A stretch of DNA of 64,000 bases from an uncultured Bacteroidales bacterium (GCA_937898885.1 CALDKD010000089.1:1-64000); one strand, 5' to 3'. Positions 41,207 through 50,785 are shown, counted from the first letter of the stretch. Made by a program: numbers and translations. Notes: generated by a model from the letters alone, not told the origin.

Positions 41207-44200
41207 CTATATATTACCGTATTCAAATCCTGGTTCGGCAGCCATTGCTGTCGTTCCGTAATCCAGCAATGAGTATGTGGTCGGCTCACTATACTCATCG
41301 GGTTCAACGTCTGCCCACTGCTCGCACTGTCTTATGACTGTTTCCAGTGCGTTCTGTTCCTCTTCTGGCGGGTATTTGTGTTTTTTCAAAAGGCGCTTTA
41401 CAATGCTTCGCATACCGGCACGTGCCGATTCTTTCTTCTGCCAGTCAATTGTGCGGTTCTTGCGCAAGGCATCTATCAGTTCCTTTGTGATTGCCACCAG
41501 CTGTTCGTTGGAATAGAAGTCCTTGACTGCCTGCGGCTTGGTCAGCGCATCATAGAAAGCCTTCTCTTCCTTGTTAAGGCCCAGTTCGTCGGCCTTGTTC
41601 TCGTTCTGTGCAATATCGTTGGCAAGGTCAAGCAGTTCCTTGATAACCTCTTCGTTGGTCAGCAGCCCCTTCAGGTAGTTTGACAATGACATATTCAGCA
41701 AATCCGAGAACTTCTGTGCCTGAACAATGTTTGTCCTCTCATACAGATGAACCCTTTCCTTCAGCAGCTTCTTCAGCAATTCTATGGCTATGTTCTTTTC
41801 CTTCATCTTGGAAATCTCATCCAGGAATGCTGGATCAAACAATGAGAACTCAGTCTTGACATCCGAGAACAGATTGATGACACCCTCGCTCTTCACACTC
41901 TGTTTCAACAGTTCGCCAATGCGCTCGTTAATGTCCTTCTTGCTGATGGTGCCCTTTGCCTTGATTCTGCCTATCAGTGTCCTGACAGCTTCGAAGAAAC
42001 CGGATTCGTATCTCTGGTTTTCGTCAAGAAGACTGCGGCAGAGACTTCTGGCATTCTTCAGCAGCAGTGCCTGCTTGAGGAATTCCGGCAAGTCATTCTC
42101 ATGCTGAGGTGCCAGCAGGAAGTTCACCCCACCCTTTATTATCATGCCGCGGTCAGCATCTGTTCCAGTGCGGAAGTTTGAATAGTCATAGCCATGGAAG
42201 AAATCACGGCAAATTTCAATCTTTTCATTGAACTTTACCAGAGCAGTATCCTTGATGTCCTGATTGCCGTAATTCTCGCGGTCATTCTTGGTATAGTCAC
42301 GCATGGCCTCCTTCAGGGCTTTGGCTATACCTATATAGTCAACCACCAGACCACCGGCCTTTCCGGCAAACACTCGGTTAACACGTGCAATAGCCTGCAT
42401 CAGGTTATGACCGGACATCGGCTTATATACATACATTGTTGCCAGTGACGGAACGTCAAAGCCAGTCAGCCACATATCCACAACAATGGCAATCTTCAGC
42501 GGGTCATTATTGTCCTTGAACCTCTTGGCCAGTTCCTTCTTGTACTGCTTGTTGCCAATAATGTCATGCCATTCTTCCGGGTCATTATTGGAACCCGTCA
42601 TAACGCACTTGACCTTCTCTGTCCAATCAGGGTGAATCTCCAGAATCTTATGGTATATACTTATTGCAATAGGCCTGGAATATGCAACAATCATTGCCTT
42701 TCCGGTAAGCTCGTACTTACGGTTGTCCTCATAATGATTCAGTATGTCACGAACCAGTGAATCAATGGTCTCGGGCGCCCCAAGAATCTCTTCAAGGTGT
42801 GACATCTCATGCTTGCTTTCATCAATCTGAAGCTCTGTGGCACCATTTGCAGCCAGCTGGTCATATTCGTCATCCAGCTGCTTCAGGGTAGCCTCGTCAA
42901 GTTTCAGATTAACCACACGCGATTCATAATAGACAGGAACCGTTGCCTTGTCACGAACGGCCTGAGTCATATCGTATATGTCTATGTAGTTACCGAAGAC
43001 CTCTTGCGTATCCTTGTCCTTGGTCGACAATGGGGTTCCTGTAAAACCAATGAACGATGCGTTCGGCAGGCTGTTGTGTATGATTCTGGCCATACCTATA
43101 CTTACTTTACCGTTCTCGTCAATACGTTCCTCAAAACCGTATTGCCCACGGTGAGCCTCGTCTGTCATTACCACAATGTTCTTACGCTCGGAAAGAGGTT
43201 CCGCCGATTCCTCAAACTTCTGCATGGTAGTGAATATGATGCCGTTGGCTTCGCGCCCCTTCAGCAGTTCCTTCAGATTCTCGCGGCTGGTGGCCTGCAC
43301 TGGTTTCTGACGCAGGAAGTGTGCGCATTTTGAGAACTGACCGTACAACTGCTCGTCCAGGTCATTACGGTCTGTAATTACTACAATAGTAGGTTGTGAG
43401 AGAACACTCTGAATAAGGTGTGCATAGAACACCATGGACAGAGACTTACCACTACCCTGTGTGTGCCAGAACACTCCAATCTTGCCGTCACTGTTAGTAG
43501 CCCTGACGGTACGGTCCACAGCCTTGCGTACGGCAAAGTACTGGTGGTAGCCGGCCAGAATCTTTGCATCGCCCGATTCCTCACAGCTGAAACAGGTAAA
43601 GTTCTTCAGAATATCCATGAACCTGTCACGCTTGAACATTCCCACAAAGAAAGTGTCATAGTCAATGGCATCGGTGCTTTCATACGTTCCGTCCTTGGTT
43701 TTCCATTCCATGAAGCGGTCCTCGTTGCTGGTAATGGTTCCGGCCTTTGAGCACTCCATATCACTCATCACGCAGAAAGCATTGTATATGAACATTGAAG
43801 GAATCTCCTTCATATAGTTTTTAATCTGACGATAAGCCGCCGATGCATCTGTCTCCTCGCGCGATGGTGACTTCAACTCAACAAGAACCAGTGGCAGTCC
43901 GTTGACAAAAACAATAATATCGGCACGTTTCTCTGAATATTCCTGGAAAGTCCACTGATTGACAGCCTGGAACGAGTTGCGGTTGACATTGGAATAATCC
44001 ACCAGATAGATAATGTCATGCAGCAATTCGCCTTTATGTTCAAAAGTCACTTCAACACCATTCTGCAGATAGTCCATAAACTTCTGGTTCTTCTGCACCA
44101 GCGTGCCGGAGTCAATGCTTGTGACCTTACGTATGGCCTCATCAATGGCAGCATCACTTTTGGTGGGGTTCACCATAGTAAGACTGTGTCTGAGCTGCGG

Positions 44201-44314
44201 TTCATTAAACGGAACACGATAGTCCCTGACTATTTCAGGGCCATACAGAGTCTCATAACCCAAATTGTCAAAGAGACTCATCAACGCGTTTTCGTAACTT
44301 TCTTCAGAGAACAT
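41207..44314 (-). CDS. hsdR: Type I restriction enzyme R subunit HsdR
   Basis: 1035 residues, full length. N-terminal PD-(D/E)xK nuclease with Asp132, Glu146 and Lys148 (VELKSP). The SF2 motor has Walker A HTQGSGKS (about 284-291), DEAH in VMTDEAHRG, motif III FIGFTGTP and the late QAIARVNR. A C-terminal helical HsdM-contact region follows. Cuts DNA far from the site and needs M and S subunits. All catalytic motifs are intact, so the gene looks functional although no hsdS is present. Confidence 0.95.
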   Translation of the reverse strand: MFSEESYENALMSLFDNLGYETLYGPEIVRDYRVPFNEPQLRHSLTMVNPTKSDAAIDEAIRKVTSIDSGTLVQKNQKFMDYLQNGVEVTFEHKGELLHDIIYLVDYSNVNRNSFQAVNQWTFQEYSEKRADIIVFVNGLPLVLVELKSPSREETDASAAYRQIKNYMKEIPSMFIYNAFCVMSDMECSKAGTITSNEDRFMEWKTKDGTYESTDAIDYDTFFVGMFKRDRFMDILKNFTCFSCEESGDAKILAGYHQYFAVRKAVDRTVRATNSDGKIGVFWHTQGSGKSLSMVFYAHLIQSVLSQPTIVVITDRNDLDEQLYGQFSKCAHFLRQKPVQATSRENLKELLKGREANGIIFTTMQKFEESAEPLSERKNIVVMTDEAHRGQYGFEERIDENGKVSIGMARIIHNSLPNASFIGFTGTPLSTKDKDTQEVFGNYIDIYDMTQAVRDKATVPVYYESRVVNLKLDEATLKQLDDEYDQLAANGATELQIDESKHEMSHLEEILGAPETIDSLVRDILNHYEDNRKYELTGKAMIVAYSRPIAISIYHKILEIHPDWTEKVKCVMTGSNNDPEEWHDIIGNKQYKKELAKRFKDNNDPLKIAIVVDMWLTGFDVPSLATMYVYKPMSGHNLMQAIARVNRVFAGKAGGLVVDYIGIAKALKEAMRDYTKNDRENYGNQDIKDTALVKFNEKIEICRDFFHGYDYSNFRTGTDADRGMIIKGGVNFLLAPQHENDLPEFLKQALLLKNARSLCRSLLDENQRYESGFFEAVRTLIGRIKAKGTISKKDINERIGELLKQSVKSEGVINLFSDVKTEFSLFDPAFLDEISKMKEKNIAIELLKKLLKERVHLYERTNIVQAQKFSDLLNMSLSNYLKGLLTNEEVIKELLDLANDIAQNENKADELGLNKEEKAFYDALTKPQAVKDFYSNEQLVAITKELIDALRKNRTIDWQKKESARAGMRSIVKRLLKKHKYPPEEEQNALETVIRQCEQWADVEPDEYSEPTTYSLLDYGTTAMAAEPGFEYGNI

Positions 44315-44444
44315 ATATTATGCTGTTAGTCAAATTATTACTTAAGTTAGGAATGTAGCTATGCGGCTAAATTATGATTTCTAACGCGGTTCAGCGTGAA
44401 ATGATGCCGTCTGACACGGCTGTTGTATGTGGCAGTCGTTGTCA
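44315..44444. other. Gap between recombinase and hsdR; no hsdS seen
   Basis: 130 bp where an hsdS or half-hsdS would usually lie. It holds only a short GCCGT-CTGAC-ACGGC inverted repeat (44406-44420) and no recognisable target-recognition-domain sequence. Confidence 0.5.
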
Positions 44445-45437
44445 TTATCCCAGGAATTTGCGGTGTGATAGTTTTACATTGGTCTGGTTGACCATTGCGT
44501 AACGCATGGTGGTGTCAATCTTTACGTGACCCAGAAGTTTCTGGACCTGTTCAACGGGCATGCCTTTGTCTATGGCCATTGTGGCAAGCGTTCTTCTGAA
44601 CTTGTGCGGGTGGATTCTGGGTATCTTCAGGCCCCGGCCCAACTCACGAAGACGCATTTCGACACCGGTTATCTGTAACCTGACGTGCGGCCTGTTAAGC
44701 GATACAAAAAGAGCCTGATTCTTGTCTTTGCGTGATGCCAGATATTCCTGAAGGTGCAGTTTGGCACGAGCATTGAAATACACTATGCGCTCCTTGTTGC
44801 CTTTTCCGAAAACAATGCATTCACGTTCGGCAAAATTCACATCGTTGCGGTTCAGTTTGACCAGTTCCCCCACCCTGATTCCTGTTGATACAAGCAGGTC
44901 GATAATTGCCAGATCACGCTTGCATTTGCAGTTGTCACGCAGACGCTCCAGATTCTCATCGCTGATTACCTCCTTGACCTGTTCGCCTGTCTTGACTTTG
45001 TGAATCCTGCGGACAGGGCTTTTCAGAATGAAGTCCTCGTCTTCCAACCAGCTGAAGAACGATGAAAAGATTCTGCGAATGTTGTCAATGGTGACTTTGC
45101 TTGACTTGTGCTTCTTCTGAAAGACAGCAAGATAGGCGCGAAGGTCATCGGTCGTGTATTCCTTGACTGATTTTGGCATGTACCTGAACAGTTGCCTGAC
45201 TGTTGTCTCATAGTACTTGATTGTCTTGGTTGAACACCCCTCCACCAGCTTTGCAGAAAGGAATATCTCCAGAAGACGGTTGTTGGAAACAATATCCTCC
45301 TGGATTTTGTCTCCATCCTCAATGAGCGTGTATCTGCTCAGTGTCTGCAGCAGCACGCTATTGAGTTGCGTCATCTGATCAACGGTTAGTGTTCCTGACA
45401 TCAAGTCTGTTACTTCTTGGATAAACGTTTCTTTCAT
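44445..45437 (-). CDS. Tyrosine recombinase within the restriction locus
   Basis: 330 residues. A SAM-like N-terminal domain (about 55-140) and a catalytic domain with Arg188 (TGIRVGEL), His278 and Arg281 (HPHKFRR), His304 (LLGHVKID) and nucleophile Tyr313. The XerC/D-like size, and its place between hsdM and hsdR, match recombinases that shuffle hsdS target-recognition segments in Bacteroidetes. No hsdS copies lie beside it to be inverted. Confidence 0.9.
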   Translation of the reverse strand: MKETFIQEVTDLMSGTLTVDQMTQLNSVLLQTLSRYTLIEDGDKIQEDIVSNNRLLEIFLSAKLVEGCSTKTIKYYETTVRQLFRYMPKSVKEYTTDDLRAYLAVFQKKHKSSKVTIDNIRRIFSSFFSWLEDEDFILKSPVRRIHKVKTGEQVKEVISDENLERLRDNCKCKRDLAIIDLLVSTGIRVGELVKLNRNDVNFAERECIVFGKGNKERIVYFNARAKLHLQEYLASRKDKNQALFVSLNRPHVRLQITGVEMRLRELGRGLKIPRIHPHKFRRTLATMAIDKGMPVEQVQKLLGHVKIDTTMRYAMVNQTNVKLSHRKFLG

Positions 45438-45484
45438 AACCCCTGTATTTATAATTAGTAAGTCCGGACAGGGGAATACGGTTG

Positions 45485-46990
45485 CTACTTGATCTCGAAT
45501 CCTATTGATGCCAACTGTTTCCTGATCTCGGCTTCAAGTTCGTGTGACTGCTGGAACAGCTCGCCAAGTTCGGTTGTAAGGCGGGTCATTTTCTCCTGGA
45601 AAGGTTCACCATCGTCCTTTGTCTCGGCTATTCCCACATAACGGCCTGGAGTCAGAATATATTCCTGCTTTGCAATATCCTGAATGCTGACTGTCGCACA
45701 GTAACCCTTTTCATCCTGCAAAGTACCATCAACATACTGGTCATACGTGCCGGCAATCTTCAGAATGTCTTCCTCGGACAGTTCACGCAACTTGCGGGTT
45801 ACCATTGTACCCAGGTTGCGGGCATCAATGAACAGCACTTTGTTTGTCTGTTTCTTGGCACGATTCAGGAACCACAGGCATACGGGGATTCCCGTAGAAT
45901 AGAACAGCTTGTCGGGAAGCGCCACAATGCATTCTACAAGGTCGGCCTTCAGAATATTCTCGCGTATTGTACCTTCTCCGCCCGATTGCGATGAAAGGGA
46001 GCCGTTGGCCAGCACCATTCCAATCTTCCCGACAGGTGACAGATGGTGAATCATATGCTGAAGCCATGCAAAGTTGGCATTGCCCGATGGCGGTATTCCG
46101 TATTTCCAGCGTACATCATCCTGAAGTTTGTCAGCACCCCAGTCGCTCATATTAAATGGCGGGTTGGCCATCACGAAATCGGCCTTCAGAGTGCTGTGCT
46201 GGTCTTTCAGGAATGAGTCCGCATTAGCTTCGCCAAGATTGGCCTCAATTCCGCGTATGGCAAGATTCATCTGAGCCATTTTCCAAGTGGTTGGATTGCT
46301 TTCCTGACCGAACACCGATATGTTGTTTATGTTTCCCTGATGACGCTCAATGAACTTTGCCGACTGTACAAACATACCGCCCGAACCGCATGCAGGATCA
46401 AAGACACGGCCATGATACGGTTTCAGGACCTCAACCAATGTGCGTACAATACACGACGGCGTATAGAATTCGCCCGCATTCTTGCCTTCGGCCGATGCAA
46501 ACATTGACAGACAGTATTCGTAAGTGCGGCCCAGGATATCCTTGCTGTCACCATGTGCCTTCATATTTACGTTGGTGAACAGGTCAACCACATTGCCAAG
46601 CTTCTCCTTGTCAAGTTCCGGACGTGCAAAGTTCTTGGGCAAGATTCCCTTGAGACGTGCATTCTCCTGCTCAATAAGGCGCATTGCATTGTCAATAATC
46701 ACACCTATTTCGGGTGTGTGGGCTGCCCCTGCAATCACTTCCCAACGCGCATCTTTCGGAACATAGAATATATTGCAACTGGTGTATTCATCCTTGTCTT
46801 CCTCCATTCCGTAACCTTCGGTCACAAGTTCCGAATGCTTCTCGTCAAAGCGGTCAGAAATATATTTCAGGAAGATAAGCCCCAGCACTACATGCTTATA
46901 CTCCGAGGCATCCATACTGCCCCTTAATACGTCAGCCGCATTCCAAATCTGTTTCTCAAATCCAACGTCTGCAGAATTCACTTTTGCCAT
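45485..46990 (-). CDS. hsdM: Type I DNA methyltransferase M subunit HsdM
   Basis: 501 residues. An N-terminal helical domain, then the N6-adenine methyltransferase fold with SAM motif DPACGSGGMF (about 198-207) and catalytic NPPF (276-279). The C-terminal coiled helix (LGELFQQSHELEAEIRKQL) normally contacts HsdS. Intact. First gene of hsdM-recombinase-hsdR-split gene. The coiled end is followed directly by the recombinase gene 47 bp on, without hsdS. Confidence 0.95.
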   Translation of the reverse strand: MAKVNSADVGFEKQIWNAADVLRGSMDASEYKHVVLGLIFLKYISDRFDEKHSELVTEGYGMEEDKDEYTSCNIFYVPKDARWEVIAGAAHTPEIGVIIDNAMRLIEQENARLKGILPKNFARPELDKEKLGNVVDLFTNVNMKAHGDSKDILGRTYEYCLSMFASAEGKNAGEFYTPSCIVRTLVEVLKPYHGRVFDPACGSGGMFVQSAKFIERHQGNINNISVFGQESNPTTWKMAQMNLAIRGIEANLGEANADSFLKDQHSTLKADFVMANPPFNMSDWGADKLQDDVRWKYGIPPSGNANFAWLQHMIHHLSPVGKIGMVLANGSLSSQSGGEGTIRENILKADLVECIVALPDKLFYSTGIPVCLWFLNRAKKQTNKVLFIDARNLGTMVTRKLRELSEEDILKIAGTYDQYVDGTLQDEKGYCATVSIQDIAKQEYILTPGRYVGIAETKDDGEPFQEKMTRLTTELGELFQQSHELEAEIRKQLASIGFEIK

Positions 46991-47030
46991 AATAATGCCT
47001 TATATAGTTGACTTCTGTTATTATAGTTAT

Positions 47031-47038
47031 CAAAATTA
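47031..47038 (-). promoter_or_regulatory. -7 box of the hsdM operon
   Basis: A perfect TAATTTTG on the minus strand, 40 bp before the ATG. The -33 region is A/T-rich without TTTG. The heptamer array begins about 70 bp further upstream. Confidence 0.55.
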
Positions 47039-47109
47039 TGAAAAATATAAATATATGGTACATTAATGAAGAAAAAAACGAAAACAGGCCTATTGACGTT
47101 TGGTCAGTG

Positions 47110-47248
47110 TCCACTCAACAGTAATCCGGTGTCCACTCAACAGTAATCCGGTGTCCACTCACCCTCCTATCGGTCTCCACTCGTTCTCCACTCTGTGTCC
47201 ACTCGTTCTCCACTCTGGCTCCACTCTGTGTCCACTCATTCTCCACTC
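47110..47248. repeat. Array of TCCACTC/GAGTGGA heptamers at exact 11-bp spacing
   Basis: Heptamers start at 47110, 47132, 47154, 47165 (degenerate TCCTATC), 47176, 47187, 47198, 47209, 47220, 47231 and 47242. The first two steps are 22 bp and every later step is exactly 11 bp. The 4-bp linkers vary (GTTC, TGTG, TGGC, ATTC). It lies upstream of hsdM and has no spacer diversity or length typical of CRISPR. Confidence 0.92.
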
Positions 47249-47385
47249 AGAGGCGGAAAAAGAGTGGAAAACGAAAGGAAGCACAGCGAAGTCACAGCGG
47301 AATCGTGGACTGAGAGAAACACGTAAGCATTTCTTACCTGCGCGACGCCTCTCTGTCATAGTATGCGAGAGCTTATTGTTCAATT

Positions 47386-47412
47386 GGCAATTCCGGAGCA
47401 GTCAGAGACTGT
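47386..47412. repeat. Second copy of the palindromic element's outer segment
   Basis: 27 bp matching the reverse complement of 39884-39910 at 25 positions. Its last 15 bp also equal 39730-39744 exactly. It abuts the lipocalin-gene promoter. Confidence 0.7.
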
Positions 47413-47413
47413 A

Positions 47414-47444
47414 TTGTTTTTCAAAGAAAAAAAACATATCTTTG
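47414..47444 (+). promoter_or_regulatory. Promoter of the lipocalin-like gene
   Basis: TTG (47414-47416), a 20-bp spacer and TATCTTTG (47437-47444). The leader is about 65 nt. Confidence 0.7.
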
Positions 47445-47513
47445 CAACGGCATCACGCATGTCAGATATTATTTGAGGCAATTCATTAATTAACAATAAA
47501 CAACAAACAGATT

Positions 47514-47945
47514 ATGAAAAAAACAATGATTTTCACACTCGCACTCATTGCCTGTGTATTCAGTTTCGTATCTTGCGACAAGGAGAGTGAAAGCGAGACT
47601 ACCGCACCAATCGTAGGCACCTGGAAGTTTACAAGTATTTCAGGAACAGTGTCTGCTATGGGTTACTCACAGCCTATCTCAAAAGAAGATATTGACCTTG
47701 GTGAGACTATCACCTTCAACGCTGACGGCACCACATCAGATAAAGGCACCACTTACAAGGTTGAGAACGGCAAGCTCACTCTGAGATCCACTGATGGAAT
47801 GGCAATAGATTTCGTCATTGAAACGCTCAACGCGTCAACACTCAAGCTCGGTTTGAATCAGACTATCGTTGAAGAGGATGAGGATTATCCTATGCCTATT
47901 GAAATTACAGTTGATGCTACCATCACTTTCTCACGCGTAAAGTAA
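47514..47945 (+). CDS. Lipocalin-like lipoprotein
   Basis: 143 residues. The lipoprotein signal ends FVSC-D (Cys about 21). The rest is a small beta-barrel with the opening IVGTWKFTSISG and ITFNADGTTSDKG strand that define Bacteroidetes lipocalin-like domains. Probably in the outer membrane, binding a small ligand; the ligand is unknown. Single-gene unit with its own promoter and terminator. Confidence 0.82.
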   Translation: MKKTMIFTLALIACVFSFVSCDKESESETTAPIVGTWKFTSISGTVSAMGYSQPISKEDIDLGETITFNADGTTSDKGTTYKVENGKLTLRSTDGMAIDFVIETLNASTLKLGLNQTIVEEDEDYPMPIEITVDATITFSRVK

Positions 47946-47971
47946 TCCACTTAATTACAATACCGACTAAA

Positions 47972-48005
47972 AAAAGCCCGGAGACAATCACGTTTCCGGG
48001 CTTTT
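47972..48005. terminator. Bidirectional terminator
   Basis: AAAAGCCCGGA (47972-47982) pairs with TCCGGGCTTTT (47995-48005). T-runs on both strands serve the lipocalin gene and the convergent ABC gene. Confidence 0.92.
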
Positions 48006-48018
48006 CTGTCTAATACGC

Positions 48019-50691
48019 CTATCTCACCTTGGCAAACACCCTGCCGGAAGACTCCTCAAGAGATGTGGTATAACCGCGCAGAAGGGTAATGCTCAGGTCA
48101 TCCTCACGGCCTGAATCAGATAGTATGGGGTGACGGTTATCGGAACACGTCAATAATAATCCGATACTCTGGCTCTGCTCTATATACTGAACGGCGAGAA
48201 TGGCGCCGGCCTCTATCCTGGAGCCACAGCCGTCACCGCTCTGGAACAGCTGCAGCAGCTCTTCCACCGCAGCCGTTGTATGGTCAGCTACAGACTGTGG
48301 GACCAAATGGCGCAGAAGGAACTGCTCCAGGCCATTGCTCAACTCTATGTAGTCGTAATCTCTAACAATGCCGTATTCGAATTTGCTGATACCCTGAATA
48401 AAGCGTTTGGTCTCCTCAAGCTGCGGATTGGTGAATATCTGCTCAGGAGTTCCCTGCTCGTATATTACGCCATGATTCATAAAGAACACACGGTTGCTCA
48501 CGTTGCGGGCGAACTTCATCTCGTGCGTCACTATCAGCATTGTCATGCCACGTGCGGCAAGCTCGCGGATAACGGTCAGGACCTCGTTTATCATTGTCGG
48601 ATCAAGAGCCGAGGTAGGCTCATCGAACAAGATGACCTCAGGGTCCATAGACAGGCAGCGCGCTATGGCTACACGTTGTTTCTGACCGCCGGAAAGCTGA
48701 GACGGCATACAGGCGGCCTTGTTGGCAAGACCTACGGCAGACAGAAGCTCCATTCCACGCATCTCAGCCTCCTCACGGCTTTTGTTCAGAAGCCTCATTG
48801 GCCCTATGCACAGATTCTCAAGCACTGTAAGATGCCCAAACAGATTGAAGGACTGGAACACCATTCCCATACGGCGGCGCATCTCATCCTCGCCGGCACC
48901 TGGCATGGTGACAGTTCCCTCTGTTGGAGACTCCAGTTTGTTCAGACATCGCAGGAATGTACTCTTTCCGGTGCCGGAAGGTCCTATTATTGACACCACA
49001 TCGCCTTTGTGAATATCAGTGGTTATATTCTTCAGGACCTCTACCCCATCCTCAAAGACCTTGCGCAGTCCGTTTACTGACAGAACCACCTGCTCGTTAT
49101 GTACAGCGCTGTCCAAGCCGCCCGTGGCAACAGGTTTCTCTGCAGGCCTGGCTGTCAGTCCGGGAGCAACGTCACTACCCTTCTTTGGAAGAGTCATATC
49201 AAGCAGCCAGCCAATCAGCCTGACAAAGACTACAGTGATAAGGTAATAGATGATAGCCGCCGCAATGAACGGGAAGAAGGCGTCGAACGTGCGGCTGCGG
49301 ATAATATCCATTGATTTTGTCAAATCAACAACCGCTATGTAGCCAATAATAGACGTTGACTTTATCATTGCTATCACCTGCCCGTTATACACCGATTGCG
49401 CGCTGCGTGCCGCCTGCGGCAAAATGATGTTGAGGAAAGTCTGTCTATTTGAGAAGCCGAGCGCATATCCGGCCTCGCGCTGCCCACGGTCAATGCCCTC
49501 TATGGCCATACGGAACACATCGCCCACAAAAGCGGCCATACTCATGGCAAGGGCAATTATGGATACAACCTCGCCGTTTATCCCCAATGGCGCGCAGACC
49601 GCATAGTACATAATCATCAGGAACACCAGAATGGGCACCACGCGCATAATCTCTATATAGACCTTGGCAGTCTTTGACACAAAGCGTTTGCGGCTCATAC
49701 GCATGGCGCAGACAAGCGCGCCCAGCAATGTTCCCAGTATAAGGGCAAAGAATGATATACGTACGGTAAGCCACAGTCCATCGGCAATCATCTTCCAACG
49801 GTCCTCCTCAATGAATGTACGGTGGAAGGCGTCTGACACATTGGAGAAGAAGCCGGTCTCCTTATATAGCCCCGCCTCTTTCATCTGACGGGTGGCAAGT
49901 TCCCCGCTGTAACCCACCAGGGCATGCGATGCCTTGTTGTACGGATTGGATTTAAGCATATTCCCGTTTATGCTTCTGTCCGGTCTCACAGATATGCCCG
50001 ACATTCCCATATCTATCTGTCCGGTCTGTACGGCAGCAAGAATACTGAGCTGCGGCATATTCAGAAGCTCCACGGGACGGCCCACGTACTTTGCGAACTC
50101 ATATATCAGATCTATATCGAAACCGGCGGGTTTTCCGTTGGAGATATATGTTGTGCCCACAACCGTAAAACCGCTGGCAACGTGAATAGGATCTCCCGAG
50201 GCAGGGACATCATAGTCTCTCGCCACAGGATCGGGGGTTCCGTATGGTCTCAGCCAGTAGTCCTTTGAGTCAAGCATCATCTGGCGGGTCTCAGGAAGGC
50301 TCAGCCATTCGTCGAAGCGCTCCTTCAGGTCACCGTTCCTCAGGCTGAACAAGGCAATCTGATTATCAACCAGAATGGAGTCCCAAACCAGATACAATCC
50401 CGGTATTGTGTGCATATATGCCTTGAATTCCGGCATACGCACTGTCATCAGGTCAATGGAGCCGTTTTTCAGGCCCTGAATGATTGCGGCAGGCTCGGTA
50501 TGATATTCCACCTTGTACCCGCACTCTTCCGCGTGAGCGGAAAGGATTGTCTCTACAGTGGCGCCCTGGTATGTTCCTATTACAGTGCCTCTCAGTTCCT
50601 CAAACGAGTGTGCGGTTATTATCTTGGCCTGTTTCGAGCAACTTGCAAGCAACAGTATCGCCATTGCCAGAATGACAGGATATCTTCTCAT
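48019..50691 (-). CDS. Single-chain amino-acid ABC importer (binding protein, permease and ATPase fused)
   Basis: 890 residues. The lipoprotein signal ends LLASC-S (Cys about 18). Solute-binding protein family 3 sequence runs to about 290, and a HisM-type permease with the EAGYALGFS loop covers about 310-525. An ATPase follows with GPSGTGKST, LSGGQKQR and ILFDEPTSALDP (about 550-790). A C-terminal region of about 110 residues (VADHTTAAVEELLQLF ...) faintly resembles a degenerate GHKL/RsbW-type domain. These parts are normally three or more genes. Start at 50691 because the signal peptide begins there; an ATG at 50730 adds a basic stretch. -7 box TATCTTCG at 50785-50778. Confidence 0.9.
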   Translation of the reverse strand: MRRYPVILAMAILLLASCSKQAKIITAHSFEELRGTVIGTYQGATVETILSAHAEECGYKVEYHTEPAAIIQGLKNGSIDLMTVRMPEFKAYMHTIPGLYLVWDSILVDNQIALFSLRNGDLKERFDEWLSLPETRQMMLDSKDYWLRPYGTPDPVARDYDVPASGDPIHVASGFTVVGTTYISNGKPAGFDIDLIYEFAKYVGRPVELLNMPQLSILAAVQTGQIDMGMSGISVRPDRSINGNMLKSNPYNKASHALVGYSGELATRQMKEAGLYKETGFFSNVSDAFHRTFIEEDRWKMIADGLWLTVRISFFALILGTLLGALVCAMRMSRKRFVSKTAKVYIEIMRVVPILVFLMIMYYAVCAPLGINGEVVSIIALAMSMAAFVGDVFRMAIEGIDRGQREAGYALGFSNRQTFLNIILPQAARSAQSVYNGQVIAMIKSTSIIGYIAVVDLTKSMDIIRSRTFDAFFPFIAAAIIYYLITVVFVRLIGWLLDMTLPKKGSDVAPGLTARPAEKPVATGGLDSAVHNEQVVLSVNGLRKVFEDGVEVLKNITTDIHKGDVVSIIGPSGTGKSTFLRCLNKLESPTEGTVTMPGAGEDEMRRRMGMVFQSFNLFGHLTVLENLCIGPMRLLNKSREEAEMRGMELLSAVGLANKAACMPSQLSGGQKQRVAIARCLSMDPEVILFDEPTSALDPTMINEVLTVIRELAARGMTMLIVTHEMKFARNVSNRVFFMNHGVIYEQGTPEQIFTNPQLEETKRFIQGISKFEYGIVRDYDYIELSNGLEQFLLRHLVPQSVADHTTAAVEELLQLFQSGDGCGSRIEAGAILAVQYIEQSQSIGLLLTCSDNRHPILSDSGREDDLSITLLRGYTTSLEESSGRVFAKVR

Positions 50692-50777
50692 ATCATCTAA
50701 TTTTTTCCTTGATTTTTTGAACGATGTCAATGACTTGCCCCTTTGTCAAGACGGCATCCGCACCGACCATTCAAGCA

Positions 50778-50785
50778 CGAAGATA
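50778..50785 (-). promoter_or_regulatory. -7 box of the fused ABC importer
   Basis: TATCTTCG on the minus strand, one base from consensus; a TTG lies about 22 bp upstream. Leader of about 85 nt to the ATG at 50691. Confidence 0.45.

Noticed and set aside
44315..44444. Short 28-codon frame in the gap before hsdR as an hsdS remnant
   Set aside because: Its residues (Thr/Arg/His-rich) show no target-recognition or coiled-coil spacer pattern.
44445..45437. Recombinase read as a prophage integrase
   Set aside because: It sits inside the hsdM-hsdR operon on the same strand, with no phage genes and no tRNA target nearby; an RM-associated recombinase explains it better.
47110..47248. Array considered as CRISPR
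   Set aside because: Units are 7-bp with 4-bp linkers at an 11-bp period; there are no 25-40-bp repeats, unique spacers or cas genes.
47159..47383. Minus-strand frame encoding repeated EWRxSGHRVE-like residues
   Set aside because: An 11-bp DNA repeat always gives an 11-residue peptide repeat in any open frame. The N-terminal half is compositionally odd and there is no promoter or family match.
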